Shown: one piece after another, positions 24,708 through 33,160 of the stretch
Layout: every line of letters starts with the position of its first letter
How positions within the stretch are numbered: position 1 is the first letter of the stretch
Source of the DNA: Pseudoselenomonas ruminantium
GTDB taxonomy: Bacteria; Bacillota; Negativicutes; Selenomonadales; Selenomonadaceae
Assembly: GCF_900113715.1 (NCBI RefSeq)
Contig: NZ_FOQK01000007.1
Coordinates: forward strand, 55,525-119,524
Reading direction: 5' to 3'
Length of the DNA: 64,000 bases
Made by a program: the position numbers and the translations under genes
Notes under the pieces: generated by a model
Databases searched by the model: none
Told to the model about the DNA's origin: nothing
Seen by the model: only the letters and a program-made list of their open reading frames with translations

Positions 24708-24849
24708 GTGTTTTAACGGTATTCCTATTGTTTATCTGTGTTTAGCGCAGCAGGGAAAACGAAAGGCTATTGTTAGGTATTCATGCAGAAAAGTCAGAAA
24801 ACAACATCATCAGTTCATGGAATAATTGGTAGAATTTATGATAAAAACA

Positions 24850-24879
24850 TTGACATTTTGGCTTTGCTTATTGTATTAT
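24850..24879 (+). promoter_or_regulatory. Sigma-A promoter of the glycolytic operon
   Basis: A consensus TTGACA at 24850-24855 and TATTAT at 24874-24879 are separated by 18 bases. The transcript leader would be about 40 bases. Confidence 0.7.
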
Positions 24880-24928
24880 TAGACCTGTAAGAACTGAACT
24901 TCTAAAGAATTTAGGGGGTATTTTTCAA

Positions 24929-25939
24929 ATGGCAGTAAAAGTAGCTATCAATGGTTTTGGCCGCATCGGCCGTCTCGCATTCCGTCAGATGTTCGACGCT
25001 GAGGGTTATGAAGTTGTTGCAATCAACGACCTCACGAGCCCGAAAATGCTCGCACACCTGCTCAAGTACGATTCCACGCAGGGTAAGTACAAATATGCTG
25101 ATACGGTTGAGGCTGGCGAAAACAGCATCAAAGTCAACGGCAAAGAGATCATGATCTACGCTCAGAAGGATGCAAAAGACATTCCTTGGGCTAAACATGA
25201 TGTTGACGTTGTTCTTGAGTGCACTGGTTTCTACACTTCCAAAGAGAAAGCTTCTGCACATCTGGCTGCAGGCGCTAAGAAAGTTGTTATCTCCGCTCCG
25301 GCTGGTAACGACCTCCCGACGATCGTATACAACGTTAACCACACGACGCTGACGAAAGAGGACAAGGTTATCTCCGCTGCTTCCTGCACGACGAACTGCC
25401 TTGCTCCGATGGCTAAAGCACTGAACGACCTCGCTCCGATCCAGAGCGGTATCATGTGCACGATTCACGCTTACACGGGCGACCAGATGACTCTTGATGG
25501 CCCGCAGCGTAAAGGCGACCTCCGCCGCAGCCGCGCAGCAGCTTGCAACATCGTTCCGAACTCCACGGGTGCTGCTAAAGCTATCGGCCTCGTAATTCCG
25601 GAACTCAAAGGCAAACTGATCGGTGCTGCACAGCGCGTTCCGACCCCGACGGGCTCCACGACGATCCTCAATGCTGTTGTTAAAGGCAGCGTTTCCGTTG
25701 AGCAGGTTAACGAGGCTATGAAGGCTCAGGCTACGGAATCCTTCGGTTACAACACGGATGAGATCGTATCCAGCGATATCGTTGGCATGCGTTTCGGTTC
25801 CCTGTTCGATGCTACGCAGACGATGGTTAACCCGGTCGAGGGTGGCACGCAGGTTCAGGTTGTTTCCTGGTACGACAACGAGAACAGCTACACGAGCCAG
25901 ATGGTTCGCACGATCAAATACTTCGCTGAGCTCGGCTAA
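24929..25939 (+). CDS. gap: Glyceraldehyde-3-phosphate dehydrogenase
   Basis: The 336-residue enzyme converts glyceraldehyde 3-phosphate to 1,3-bisphosphoglycerate with NAD. The Rossmann motif INGFGRIGR is at 7-15, an Asp at 34 fits NAD preference, and the catalytic Cys is 153 in SAASCTTNC. The codon choice is strongly GCT, GTT, CTC and AAA for Ala, Val, Leu and Lys, as expected for a very highly expressed gene. It is the first gene of gap-pgk-tpiA-gpmI, driven by a near-consensus promoter and separated from pgk by a strong hairpin. Confidence 0.97.
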   Translation: MAVKVAINGFGRIGRLAFRQMFDAEGYEVVAINDLTSPKMLAHLLKYDSTQGKYKYADTVEAGENSIKVNGKEIMIYAQKDAKDIPWAKHDVDVVLECTGFYTSKEKASAHLAAGAKKVVISAPAGNDLPTIVYNVNHTTLTKEDKVISAASCTTNCLAPMAKALNDLAPIQSGIMCTIHAYTGDQMTLDGPQRKGDLRRSRAAACNIVPNSTGAAKAIGLVIPELKGKLIGAAQRVPTPTGSTTILNAVVKGSVSVEQVNEAMKAQATESFGYNTDEIVSSDIVGMRFGSLFDATQTMVNPVEGGTQVQVVSWYDNENSYTSQMVRTIKYFAELG

Positions 25940-25973
25940 TTGTTTGATTCGTAACTGAATAAAACGAAGATCT

Positions 25974-26015
25974 TTTGAGGTCCGGCCTAAAACTTGGGCC
26001 GGACCTCAAATTTTT
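25974..26015 (+). terminator. Strong hairpin between gap and pgk
   Basis: TTTGAGGTCCGGCC pairs perfectly with GGCCGGACCTCAAA and is followed by T5. It can partly terminate, raising gap over the distal genes, or stabilise the gap message. Confidence 0.88.
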
Positions 26016-26046
26016 ATCATGTAAAGATTATTTTGGAGGTTTCAAC

Positions 26047-27240
26047 ATGGATAAGAAAACCATCAAGGACATTGACGTAAAAGGCAAAAAAGTATTTGTC
26101 CGCGTCGATTATAACGTTCCGTTCGATGAGAACCAGAACATCACGAATGATACGCGCATGGTCCGCACGCTGCCGACCATCAACTATCTGCTCGACAATG
26201 GCGCTGCTGTAATCCTGGCTTGCCACATCGGTCGTCCGAGCGAGGCTCGTGAGCCGCAGTTCTCCACGAAGCACCTCGTTGCACATCTGTCCGAGCTCCT
26301 CGGCAAAGAGGTTAAATGGGCTTCGGACTGCGTTGGCGCTGAGGCTGAGAAGGCAGCTGCTGATCTGAAACCGGGCGAAGTCCTGCTGCTTGAGAACCTC
26401 CGTTATCACAAAGCTGAGAAGAAGAACGATCCGGAATTTGCAAAACAGCTCGCTTCCCTCGCTGATATCGCTGTTGACGATGCTTTCGGTGTTTCCCACC
26501 GCGGCCATGCATCCAACGCTGGCATCGCTCAGTATGTCGAGGTTGTCGCTGGCTTCCTGATGGAAAAAGAGATCAACTACATCGGCAAGACCCTTGAGGC
26601 TCCGCAGCGTCCGTTCGTTGCTATCATCGGCGGTGCTAAGGTTTCCGATAAGATCGGTGTCATCAACAACATGATTGAGAAAGTCGACAAAATCATCATT
26701 GGCGGCGGTATGGCTCATACTTTCGATGCAGCTAAAGGCCTGCCAATCGGCAACTCGCTCTGCGAGCCGGACAAATACGATCTCGCTCGTGACCTCCTCA
26801 AGAAAGCTGAGGAGAAGGGCGTTGAGGTTATCCTGCCGGTTGACCTCGTGATCGCTGACAAGTTCGCAGCAGATGCCAACACGCAGACGGTTGATGTCGA
26901 TAAAGTTCCTGAGGGCTGGCAGGCTCTTGACTCCGGCGTGAAGACGTCTGAGAAATATGTCGAAGCTCTCAAAGGCGCTAAGACGGTTGTCTGGAATGGA
27001 CCGATGGGCGTATTCGAGTTCGATGCTTTTGCCAAAGGTACGCTGGCTGTTGCTGAGGCTGTTGCCAAAGCTACGGAAGAGGGCGCTATCTCCATCGTTG
27101 GCGGTGGTGACTCCGTTGCTGCACTGAAGAAGACGGGCCTGACGGACAAGATTTCCCACGTATCCACGGGTGGCGGCGCTACGCTCGAGTTCCTCGAGGG
27201 CAAAGAGATGCCGGGCATTGCAGCTATCGCTGATAAATAA
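26047..27240 (+). CDS. pgk: Phosphoglycerate kinase
   Basis: The 397-residue enzyme makes ATP and 3-phosphoglycerate from 1,3-bisphosphoglycerate. The start is the ATG at 26047 after TTTGGAGG. Motifs are VRVDYNVPFD, CHIGRP (usually SHLGRP), LLENLRYHK, GGAKVSDKIGV, GPMGVFE and the nucleotide loop GGGDSVAAL. Codon use matches the highly expressed gap gene. Confidence 0.97.
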   Translation: MDKKTIKDIDVKGKKVFVRVDYNVPFDENQNITNDTRMVRTLPTINYLLDNGAAVILACHIGRPSEAREPQFSTKHLVAHLSELLGKEVKWASDCVGAEAEKAAADLKPGEVLLLENLRYHKAEKKNDPEFAKQLASLADIAVDDAFGVSHRGHASNAGIAQYVEVVAGFLMEKEINYIGKTLEAPQRPFVAIIGGAKVSDKIGVINNMIEKVDKIIIGGGMAHTFDAAKGLPIGNSLCEPDKYDLARDLLKKAEEKGVEVILPVDLVIADKFAADANTQTVDVDKVPEGWQALDSGVKTSEKYVEALKGAKTVVWNGPMGVFEFDAFAKGTLAVAEAVAKATEEGAISIVGGGDSVAALKKTGLTDKISHVSTGGGATLEFLEGKEMPGIAAIADK

Positions 27241-27270
27241 TGACTGATTGATTAGGGAGGCTTTTATATA

Positions 27271-28020
27271 ATGGCTAGAACTCCGATTATTGCTGGTAAC
27301 TGGAAAATGAACAACACGATTGCACAGGGCGTTGAGCTCGTAAAGGCTCTGGCTCCGCTGGTCAAAGACGCAACGGTTGACGTTGTTGTCTGCCCGACGG
27401 CTACGGCTCTGTCCTCCGTCGCTGCTGCTGTCAAAGGCACGAACATCCATGTTGGTGCGCAGAACGTTCACTGGGAAGCAAATGGTGCTTTCACGGGCGA
27501 AATCTCCACGGGCATGCTGAACGAAATCGGCGTTGACTATGTTGTTCTTGGTCACAGCGAGCGCCGTGATTACTTCGGCGAGACGGATGAGGGTGTAAAC
27601 AAACGCGCTCGTGCTGCTTTTGCTGCTGGCATCACGCCGATCATCTGCTGCGGTGAGTCCCTCGAGATTCGCGAAGCTGGCACGTACATCGACCATGTCG
27701 TTGCACAGATTAATGCTGCTCTCGAAGGCTTTGAGGCTTCCGAAGTTGCGAAACTCGTCATCGCTTACGAGCCGATCTGGGCTATCGGTACGGGCAAAAC
27801 GGCTACGTTCGAGCAGGCTGAGGAAGTCTGCAAAGCTATCCGCGAAGCTGTTGCAAAGAAATTCGGTCAGGAAGCAGCTGACGCTATCCGCATCCAGTAT
27901 GGCGGCAGCGTAAAACCGGCTACGATCAAAGACCTCATGAAACAGCCGAACGTTGACGGCGCACTCGTAGGTGGCGCATCCCTGAAGGCTCAGGACTTCA
28001 GCCAGATCGTTAACTACTGA
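27271..28020 (+). CDS. tpiA: Triosephosphate isomerase
   Basis: The 249-residue TIM-barrel enzyme interconverts dihydroxyacetone phosphate and glyceraldehyde 3-phosphate. It has AGNWKMN at the N-terminus, catalytic His in VLGHSERR, catalytic Glu in [12 protein letters not shown], and YGGSVKP. It lies 30 bases after pgk and 24 bases before gpmI, within the glycolytic operon. Confidence 0.97.
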   Translation: MARTPIIAGNWKMNNTIAQGVELVKALAPLVKDATVDVVVCPTATALSSVAAAVKGTNIHVGAQNVHWEANGAFTGEISTGMLNEIGVDYVVLGHSERRDYFGETDEGVNKRARAAFAAGITPIICCGESLEIREAGTYIDHVVAQINAALEGFEASEVAKLVIAYEPIWAIGTGKTATFEQAEEVCKAIREAVAKKFGQEAADAIRIQYGGSVKPATIKDLMKQPNVDGALVGGASLKAQDFSQIVNY

Positions 28021-28044
28021 TTCTTAGAAGGGTAGTATCTTAAA

Positions 28045-29574
28045 ATGGCAAAACTCAAAAATGCACCGGTTGCACTCATCATCATGGATGGCTGCGGCCT
28101 CGGTGATAAAAGCGACAAGAACAATGCAGTACAGGTAGCAAATACGCCGGTACTCGATGGACTGCTCGCAAAATACAAGACGAGCCAGCTGCAGGCATCG
28201 GGCGAATACGTCGGCCTGCCGGATGGCCAGATGGGCAACTCCGAGGTTGGTCATACCAACATCGGTGCTGGCCGTATCATCTATCAGCAGCTCACGCGTA
28301 TCACGCGCGATATCAAGAATGGCGACTTCTTCAAGAACGAAGCCCTGCTCGATATTGTCAATGGCGTAAAGGCCAACAATGGTGCGCTGCATCTTCTGGG
28401 ACTTGTTTCTCCAGGTGGTGTCCACAGCCATCAGGATCATCTCTACGCCCTGCTTGAACTGGCAAAGAAAAATGACATCAAGGAAGTCTATGTCCATGCT
28501 TTCCTTGATGGCCGTGATGTTCCGCCGCAGAGCGCTCAGCCGTTCCTCGAGGAACTTGAGGCAAAATGCAAAGAAATCGGCGTTGGCTGCATCGCTACGA
28601 TCAGCGGCCGCTACTATGCAATGGACCGCGACCACAACTGGGATCGCGAGCAGAAGGCCTATGAGGCTATCGCTCATGCAGAAGGTGTAAGTGCTGATTC
28701 GGCAGTGGCAGGCCTCAAAGCCAGCTATGACAACGGTGCTAACGATGAGTTCGTTGTACCGTGCGTCATCAAGGGCTATGAGGGTATGAAGAATGGCGAT
28801 GGCGCTATCTTCTTCAACTTCCGTCCGGACCGTGCGCGCCAGCTCACGCATATCTTCGTCGATGAGACGTTTGATGGCTTCGAGCGTGACGAGAATCTCA
28901 AGATTCCGTTTGCAACGTTCTCGCATTATGAGGATGGCATGAATGCCAAAGTTGCTTTTCCGCCGGAAACCATCACGAAGACTATGGGCGAAATCATCGA
29001 GTCTCAGGGCATGACGCAGCTGCGCATTGCTGAGACGGAGAAGTACGCACATGTAACGTTCTTCTTCAACGGTGGCGTCGAGGAGCCGTACAAGGGCGAG
29101 GACCGCATCTTGGTTCCGTCCCCGAAGGTTGCTACGTATGACCTGCAGCCGGAGATGAGCGCTATCGAGGTCACGGATAAAGTCGTCGAGGCTATCAAGT
29201 CCGGCAAGTACGACTTCATCATCCTCAACTATGCGAACTGCGACATGGTCGGCCATACGGGCGTGTTCCCGGCAGTTGTCAAGGCTGTTGAGACGGTTGA
29301 TACGTGTGTTGGCCGTTTTGTCGATGCCATCCGCGAAGTCGGTGGCGAGGTCTGCATCACGGCTGACCACGGCAATGCGGACAAGATGATGGACTATGAT
29401 AACGACCAGCCGTTCACGAAGCATACGACGAATCCGGTTCCGTTCATCGTGGTTTCCGACCGCGTCAAATCCGTCAAGGACGGCGCTCTCTGCGATATCG
29501 CACCGACGCTGTTGACGCTGGCTGGTGTTGAGATCCCGAGCGAAATGACGGGCAAAAACCTCGTCGAACTTTAA
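28045..29574 (+). CDS. gpmI: Cofactor-independent phosphoglycerate mutase
   Basis: The 509-residue Mn2+-dependent enzyme interconverts 3- and 2-phosphoglycerate. The metal motif DGCGLGDK (usually DGWG) is at residues 15-22. The phosphorylated Ser is Ser66 in GQMGNSEVGH. HSHQDH, DGRDVPP and the C-terminal CITADHGNADKM metal ligands are present. It is last in the glycolytic operon; enolase is not in the window. Confidence 0.96.
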   Translation: MAKLKNAPVALIIMDGCGLGDKSDKNNAVQVANTPVLDGLLAKYKTSQLQASGEYVGLPDGQMGNSEVGHTNIGAGRIIYQQLTRITRDIKNGDFFKNEALLDIVNGVKANNGALHLLGLVSPGGVHSHQDHLYALLELAKKNDIKEVYVHAFLDGRDVPPQSAQPFLEELEAKCKEIGVGCIATISGRYYAMDRDHNWDREQKAYEAIAHAEGVSADSAVAGLKASYDNGANDEFVVPCVIKGYEGMKNGDGAIFFNFRPDRARQLTHIFVDETFDGFERDENLKIPFATFSHYEDGMNAKVAFPPETITKTMGEIIESQGMTQLRIAETEKYAHVTFFFNGGVEEPYKGEDRILVPSPKVATYDLQPEMSAIEVTDKVVEAIKSGKYDFIILNYANCDMVGHTGVFPAVVKAVETVDTCVGRFVDAIREVGGEVCITADHGNADKMMDYDNDQPFTKHTTNPVPFIVVSDRVKSVKDGALCDIAPTLLTLAGVEIPSEMTGKNLVEL

Positions 29575-29579
29575 TTATC

Positions 29580-29690
29580 CGCAGGTCAGAGGCAGCATCC
29601 CTTGAGCAAGGGTGCGTATGCGGGGGGAAGGCCGCCGCAGGTGCGGTGGCAATTTCCCATGCTAGCCCCTTACGGGCGCTTGTTTAAAGG
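29580..29690. repeat. Hairpin-rich intergenic segment, possibly a degenerate REP element
   Basis: The gap after gpmI holds three short palindromes: CCCTT/AAGGG, GCCGCCGCA/TGCGGTGGC and CCCC/GGG. The GGGGGAAGGCCGCCGC part recalls the element at 9464. No U-rich terminator is obvious. Confidence 0.35.
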
Positions 29691-29734
29691 TTGCACCTCA
29701 GTATTATATTTTAGAAAAGAGAGGAATACGAACA

Positions 29735-30430
29735 ATGATTGCTTATTCACAGAAAGTGGAAGACATGGCATGCGTAGCGCAGGAAGTACATCATGGCGCT
29801 GCTCCGATTCCAGAGGAAGGCAAATGGGTTAAATCCAAGAATGTACAGGATATCAGCGGCCTGACTCATGGTATCGGCTGGTGCGCTCCGCAGCAGGGTG
29901 CCTGCAAACTGACGCTCAACGTCAAAGACGGCATCATCCAGGAAGCCCTCGTTGAGACGATCGGCTGCTCGGGCATGACGCATTCCGCAGCTATGGCTGC
30001 TGAGATCCTGCCGGGTCTCACGGTTCTCGAGGCTCTGAACACGGACCTCGTCTGCGATGCCATCAACACCGCTATGCGCGAACTCTTCCTGCAGATTGCT
30101 TATGGCCGTTCCCAGACTGCATTCTCCGATGATGGTCTGCCAATCGGCGCTGGTCTCGATGACCTTGGTAAAGGTCTGCGCAGCCAGACGGGTACGCTCT
30201 ACAGCACGCTCAAGAAAGGTCCGCGTTACCTCGAACTCGCTGAAGGCTATGTTACGAAACTCGGTCTCGACAAAGAGAACCGCGTAATCGGCTACGAAGT
30301 TGTTCAGCTTGGCAAAGTCATGGAAGCTGTCCGTGCCGGCAAAGATGCTAACGAAGCTATCAAAGCCAACACGAGCACGAAGGGCCGCTTCGCTGACGCT
30401 GTCAAGACGATCGATCCGCGCGAAGAGTAA
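29735..30430 (+). CDS. Iron-sulfur cluster assembly scaffold-like protein (GGGtGRT partner)
   Basis: The 231-residue protein has an IscU/NifU-like N-terminal domain, with ligand-type cysteines in GWCAPQQGAC and ETIGCSGMTHS. It lacks a clear third-half match to ordinary IscU and has a distinct C-terminal half after residue 130 with unknown role. It is normally encoded with the GGGtGRT protein in anaerobic Firmicutes, as it is here (about 55 bases apart). Codon use is strongly GCT/GTT/AAA-biased, like gap and pgk, implying high expression. AGAGAGGA precedes the ATG by nine bases. Confidence 0.75.
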   Translation: MIAYSQKVEDMACVAQEVHHGAAPIPEEGKWVKSKNVQDISGLTHGIGWCAPQQGACKLTLNVKDGIIQEALVETIGCSGMTHSAAMAAEILPGLTVLEALNTDLVCDAINTAMRELFLQIAYGRSQTAFSDDGLPIGAGLDDLGKGLRSQTGTLYSTLKKGPRYLELAEGYVTKLGLDKENRVIGYEVVQLGKVMEAVRAGKDANEAIKANTSTKGRFADAVKTIDPREE

Positions 30431-30485
30431 GAAATACTCTTGGCAGATTTCCGCAAGTTTTAGGTAAAAGGAAGGAATGAATAGA

Positions 30486-31487
30486 ATGTCATTATTCGAA
30501 GGCTATGAGCGCCGCATTGACCAGATCAATGAAGTTTGCAAAAAATATGATATCGCATCCATCGAGGACGCAAAGAAAATCTGCGACGAGAAGGGCATCA
30601 ACCCGTACAAGATCGTAGAAGACCTCCAGCCGATTGCATTCGAGAATGCAAAATGGGCTTACACGCTGGGTGCTGCTATCGCTATCAAAAAAGGCTGCAC
30701 GGCTGCTGCTGATGCTGCGAAAGCTATCGGCGAAGGCCTCCAGGCTTTCTGCGTACCGGGTTCCGTTGCTGACCATCGTAAGGTAGGTCTTGGCCATGGT
30801 AACCTCGGCGCTATGCTCCTCTCCGAGGAAGCTGGCTGCTTCGCATTCCTGGCTGGTCATGAGTCCTTTGCTGCTGCTGAGGGTGCTATCGGTATCGCTC
30901 AGACGGCTAACAAAGTTCGTAAGAACCCGCTGCGCGTTATCCTGAACGGCCTCGGCAAAGATGCTGCTCAGATCATCAGCCGCATCAACGGTTTCACGTT
31001 CGTTGAGACGGAGTACGACTTCAAGTCGGACAAAGTCAACGTTGTCAAAGAGATCGCTTACAGCGATGGTCTCCGCGCAAAAGTTAAATGCTACGGCGCT
31101 GAATCCGTTCAGGAAGGCGTTGCTATCATGAAACTCGAGAACGTTGATATCTCCATCACGGGTAACTCTACGAACCCGACGCGCTTCCAGCATCCGGTTG
31201 CAGGCTGCTACAAGAAAGACTGCATCGAGAACGGCAAGAAGTACTTCTCCGTTGCATCTGGCGGCGGCACGGGCCGTACGCTCCATCCGGACAACATGGC
31301 AGCCGGCCCGGCTTCCTATGGTATGACGGATACGATGGGCCGTATGCATGGTGATGCTCAGTTCGCAGGTTCTTCCTCCGTTCCGGCTCACGTTGACATG
31401 ATGGGCCTCATCGGCGCTGGCAACAACCCGATGGTCGGCATGACTGTTGCTGTTGCTGTTGCTGTACAGGAAGCAATGAACAAATAA
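30486..31487 (+). CDS. GGGtGRT family protein
   Basis: The 333-residue protein carries the family signature SGGGTGRTLHPDNM. Its function is not established. The start is the second ATG, giving MSLFEGYERRID, because AAGGAAGG directly abuts the first ATG at 30477. Cysteines at CYGAES, AGCYKKDC and CDEKG could bind a metal or accept an Fe-S cluster from the adjacent scaffold. The protein is soluble. Its codon usage is extreme in the same direction as the glycolytic genes, with long runs of GCT and GTT, so it is likely abundant. A terminator follows. Confidence 0.85.
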   Translation: MSLFEGYERRIDQINEVCKKYDIASIEDAKKICDEKGINPYKIVEDLQPIAFENAKWAYTLGAAIAIKKGCTAAADAAKAIGEGLQAFCVPGSVADHRKVGLGHGNLGAMLLSEEAGCFAFLAGHESFAAAEGAIGIAQTANKVRKNPLRVILNGLGKDAAQIISRINGFTFVETEYDFKSDKVNVVKEIAYSDGLRAKVKCYGAESVQEGVAIMKLENVDISITGNSTNPTRFQHPVAGCYKKDCIENGKKYFSVASGGGTGRTLHPDNMAAGPASYGMTDTMGRMHGDAQFAGSSSVPAHVDMMGLIGAGNNPMVGMTVAVAVAVQEAMNK

Positions 31488-31518
31488 TTTCCGTTTCGGG
31501 AACCATAAATGCTAGCAG

Positions 31519-31553
31519 TATCCCCGCAGCGTTCAAGCTGCGGGGATATTTTA
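31519..31553 (+). terminator. Intrinsic terminator after the GGGtGRT gene
   Basis: TATCCCCGCAGC pairs perfectly with GCTGCGGGGATA around GTTCAA, then TTTTA. Confidence 0.92.
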
Positions 31554-31645
31554 TGTGCGTAGGAATAAGATTCTGCTTTGCCAAGTATGCCAGCGGTTGT
31601 ATTTTTACGTTTCCTTAGGCAGGGAAATAAAGGTTTGCAGCGAAG

Positions 31646-31674
31646 TTTTCATGGACAGGATTATATGGTATAGA
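31646..31674 (+). promoter_or_regulatory. Possible promoter of the oxidoreductase gene
   Basis: TTTTCA at 31646-31651 and TATAGA at 31669-31674 are separated by 17 bases, just upstream of the assigned GTG start. Confidence 0.35.
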
Positions 31675-31692
31675 ATGGAAAGGAAGATTCGT

Positions 31693-32568
31693 GTGAGCAT
31701 TGAAAACATCGGCTTTATTGGCACGGGGATAATGGGAGCGGCTATGGCCGGCCATCTTTTGGCAGCAGGGTTTAAGGTCAGCGTCTACAATCGTACAAAA
31801 TCCAAGGCGGAGGGGCTTATTGCACAGGGCGCTAAGTGGTGTGAAAGCCCTGGTGCTTGTGCACGTGGACAGGATGTAGTGATTACCATCGTGGGGTATC
31901 CCAAAGACGTAGAGGAAGTTTATCTTGGCGCTGACGGAGTACTGGCCAATGCCAAGGCTGGTGCCTATGTGGTTGATATGACTACCTCTTCGCCGATTTT
32001 GGCAGAAAAAATCTATGTTGCAGCCCGGGAAAAGGGCATCCATGGGGTAGATGCACCTGTGACTGGTGGGGATACTGGAGCTAAGAATGCATCGCTGTCA
32101 ATTTTGGTAGGAGGCGATGAAAGCTCGTTTCAGGCATTGAAGCCGGTGTTCGCTGTACTAGGTAAAAATCTTGTCTATATGGGCAGTGCTGGCGCCGGGC
32201 AGAAGGCCAAGGCCTGCAATCAGATTGCTATTGCCGGAGCGCTGGCAGGAGCCTGCGAAGCCTACGCTTATGCCAAAGCCTCGGGCATAGACTTGGAGAA
32301 AACATATCAGGCCATCTCAGCGGGGGCTGCAGGCAGTTTCCAGATGAGCAATGTCGTGCGCCGCGGCCTTAATGGAGATTTTGAGCCGGGATTTATGCTG
32401 AAACATTTCGGCAAGGATTTGGCCATTGGCACAGAAACTTCGGCCGCTTATGGTGCGGCATTGCCGGTACTGGCACAGGTGCTTGGTGAGGTGCGGCAGA
32501 TGGAACGGCTGGGCGAAGGGGACAAAGGGACCCAGAGCCTGTTGCATTATTATGGAATCAAGGCATGA
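31693..32568 (+). CDS. NAD(P)-dependent oxidoreductase, 3-hydroxyisobutyrate dehydrogenase family
   Basis: The protein has 291 residues from the GTG at 31693, which follows GGAAAGGAAG and gives the family-typical N-terminus just before the nucleotide-binding IGFIGTGIMGAAMA. A longer reading frame from 31555 would add 46 unlikely residues. Other features are DAPVTGGDTGAKNA and the catalytic Lys region AGQKAKACNQIA. The family reduces short beta-hydroxy or semialdehyde acids (GarR, HIBADH, succinic semialdehyde reductase); the substrate is not predictable here. It ends 118 bases before ridA. Confidence 0.85.
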   Translation: MSIENIGFIGTGIMGAAMAGHLLAAGFKVSVYNRTKSKAEGLIAQGAKWCESPGACARGQDVVITIVGYPKDVEEVYLGADGVLANAKAGAYVVDMTTSSPILAEKIYVAAREKGIHGVDAPVTGGDTGAKNASLSILVGGDESSFQALKPVFAVLGKNLVYMGSAGAGQKAKACNQIAIAGALAGACEAYAYAKASGIDLEKTYQAISAGAAGSFQMSNVVRRGLNGDFEPGFMLKHFGKDLAIGTETSAAYGAALPVLAQVLGEVRQMERLGEGDKGTQSLLHYYGIKA

Positions 32569-32617
32569 AAAAAGTTATAAATTATAATCAATCTTTTCGG
32601 TAATAGTCCTTGTAAAC

Positions 32618-32646
32618 TTGTAAACAACAGTGTCTTGGTGTACAAT
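32618..32646 (+). promoter_or_regulatory. Sigma-A promoter of ridA
   Basis: TTGTAA at 32618-32623 and TACAAT at 32641-32646 are separated by 17 bases. The chemoreceptor promoter at 51168 has identical hexamers and spacing. Confidence 0.6.
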
Positions 32647-32685
32647 AGCAGCAGAATAAAATCCAGTATAGCAGGAGGAATAATC

Positions 32686-33063
32686 ATGCAAGTAATCCAT
32701 ACGAACGATGCGCCGGCAGCTGTCGGCCCGTACAGCCAGGCCATAAAAGCTGGTAATACGCTCTATATGTCTGGCCAGATCGCTATCAATCCCGCAGAAG
32801 GCAAGATTGTTGCCACGACCATCGAGGAGCAGGCTGAGCAGTGCTGCCAGAATATCGAAGCCGTGCTCAAGGCTGCAGGGACAGATATGAAGCATGTCGT
32901 CAAGACGACATGCTTCCTGGCTGACATTGCCGATTTCAAGGCATTTAATGAAGTTTATGCCAAACACTTCATCAGTAAGCCGGCCCGCAGCTGTGTCGCC
33001 GTCAAAGACCTGCCGGCAGGTGCCCTGTGCGAAGTTGAGGCACTGGCAGTCCTCGAAGGATAA
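32686..33063 (+). CDS. ridA: RidA-family enamine/imine deaminase
   Basis: The 125-residue protein hydrolyses reactive enamine and imine intermediates such as 2-aminoacrylate. The family features GPYSQAI, LYMSGQIAINP, the Arg of PARSCVAVKDLP and the terminal CEVEALAVL are intact. The ATG at 32686 follows AGGAGGA. Confidence 0.93.
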   Translation: MQVIHTNDAPAAVGPYSQAIKAGNTLYMSGQIAINPAEGKIVATTIEEQAEQCCQNIEAVLKAAGTDMKHVVKTTCFLADIADFKAFNEVYAKHFISKPARSCVAVKDLPAGALCEVEALAVLEG

Positions 33064-33112
33064 AGATGGCAAGGAATTGAGCAAACGTGGCGAATTGATT
33101 CCTGGATAAACG

Positions 33113-33160
33113 AAAGGCTATTGCCGAAGTGAGATGTTCACTTCGGCAATAGCCTTTTTT
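33113..33160. terminator. Bidirectional terminator between ridA and the MATE-fusion operon
   Basis: AAAGGCTATTGCCGAAGTG pairs perfectly with its complement around AGATGTT and ends in T6. A-rich flank on the other side suits the minus-strand operon that ends at 33160. Confidence 0.9.

Noticed and set aside
26017..27696. 559-residue minus-strand frame opposite pgk and tpiA
   Set aside because: It overlaps two certain glycolytic genes, spans their junction, and its Ser/Arg/Asp-rich composition is a complement of the strongly biased GCT/GTT codons.
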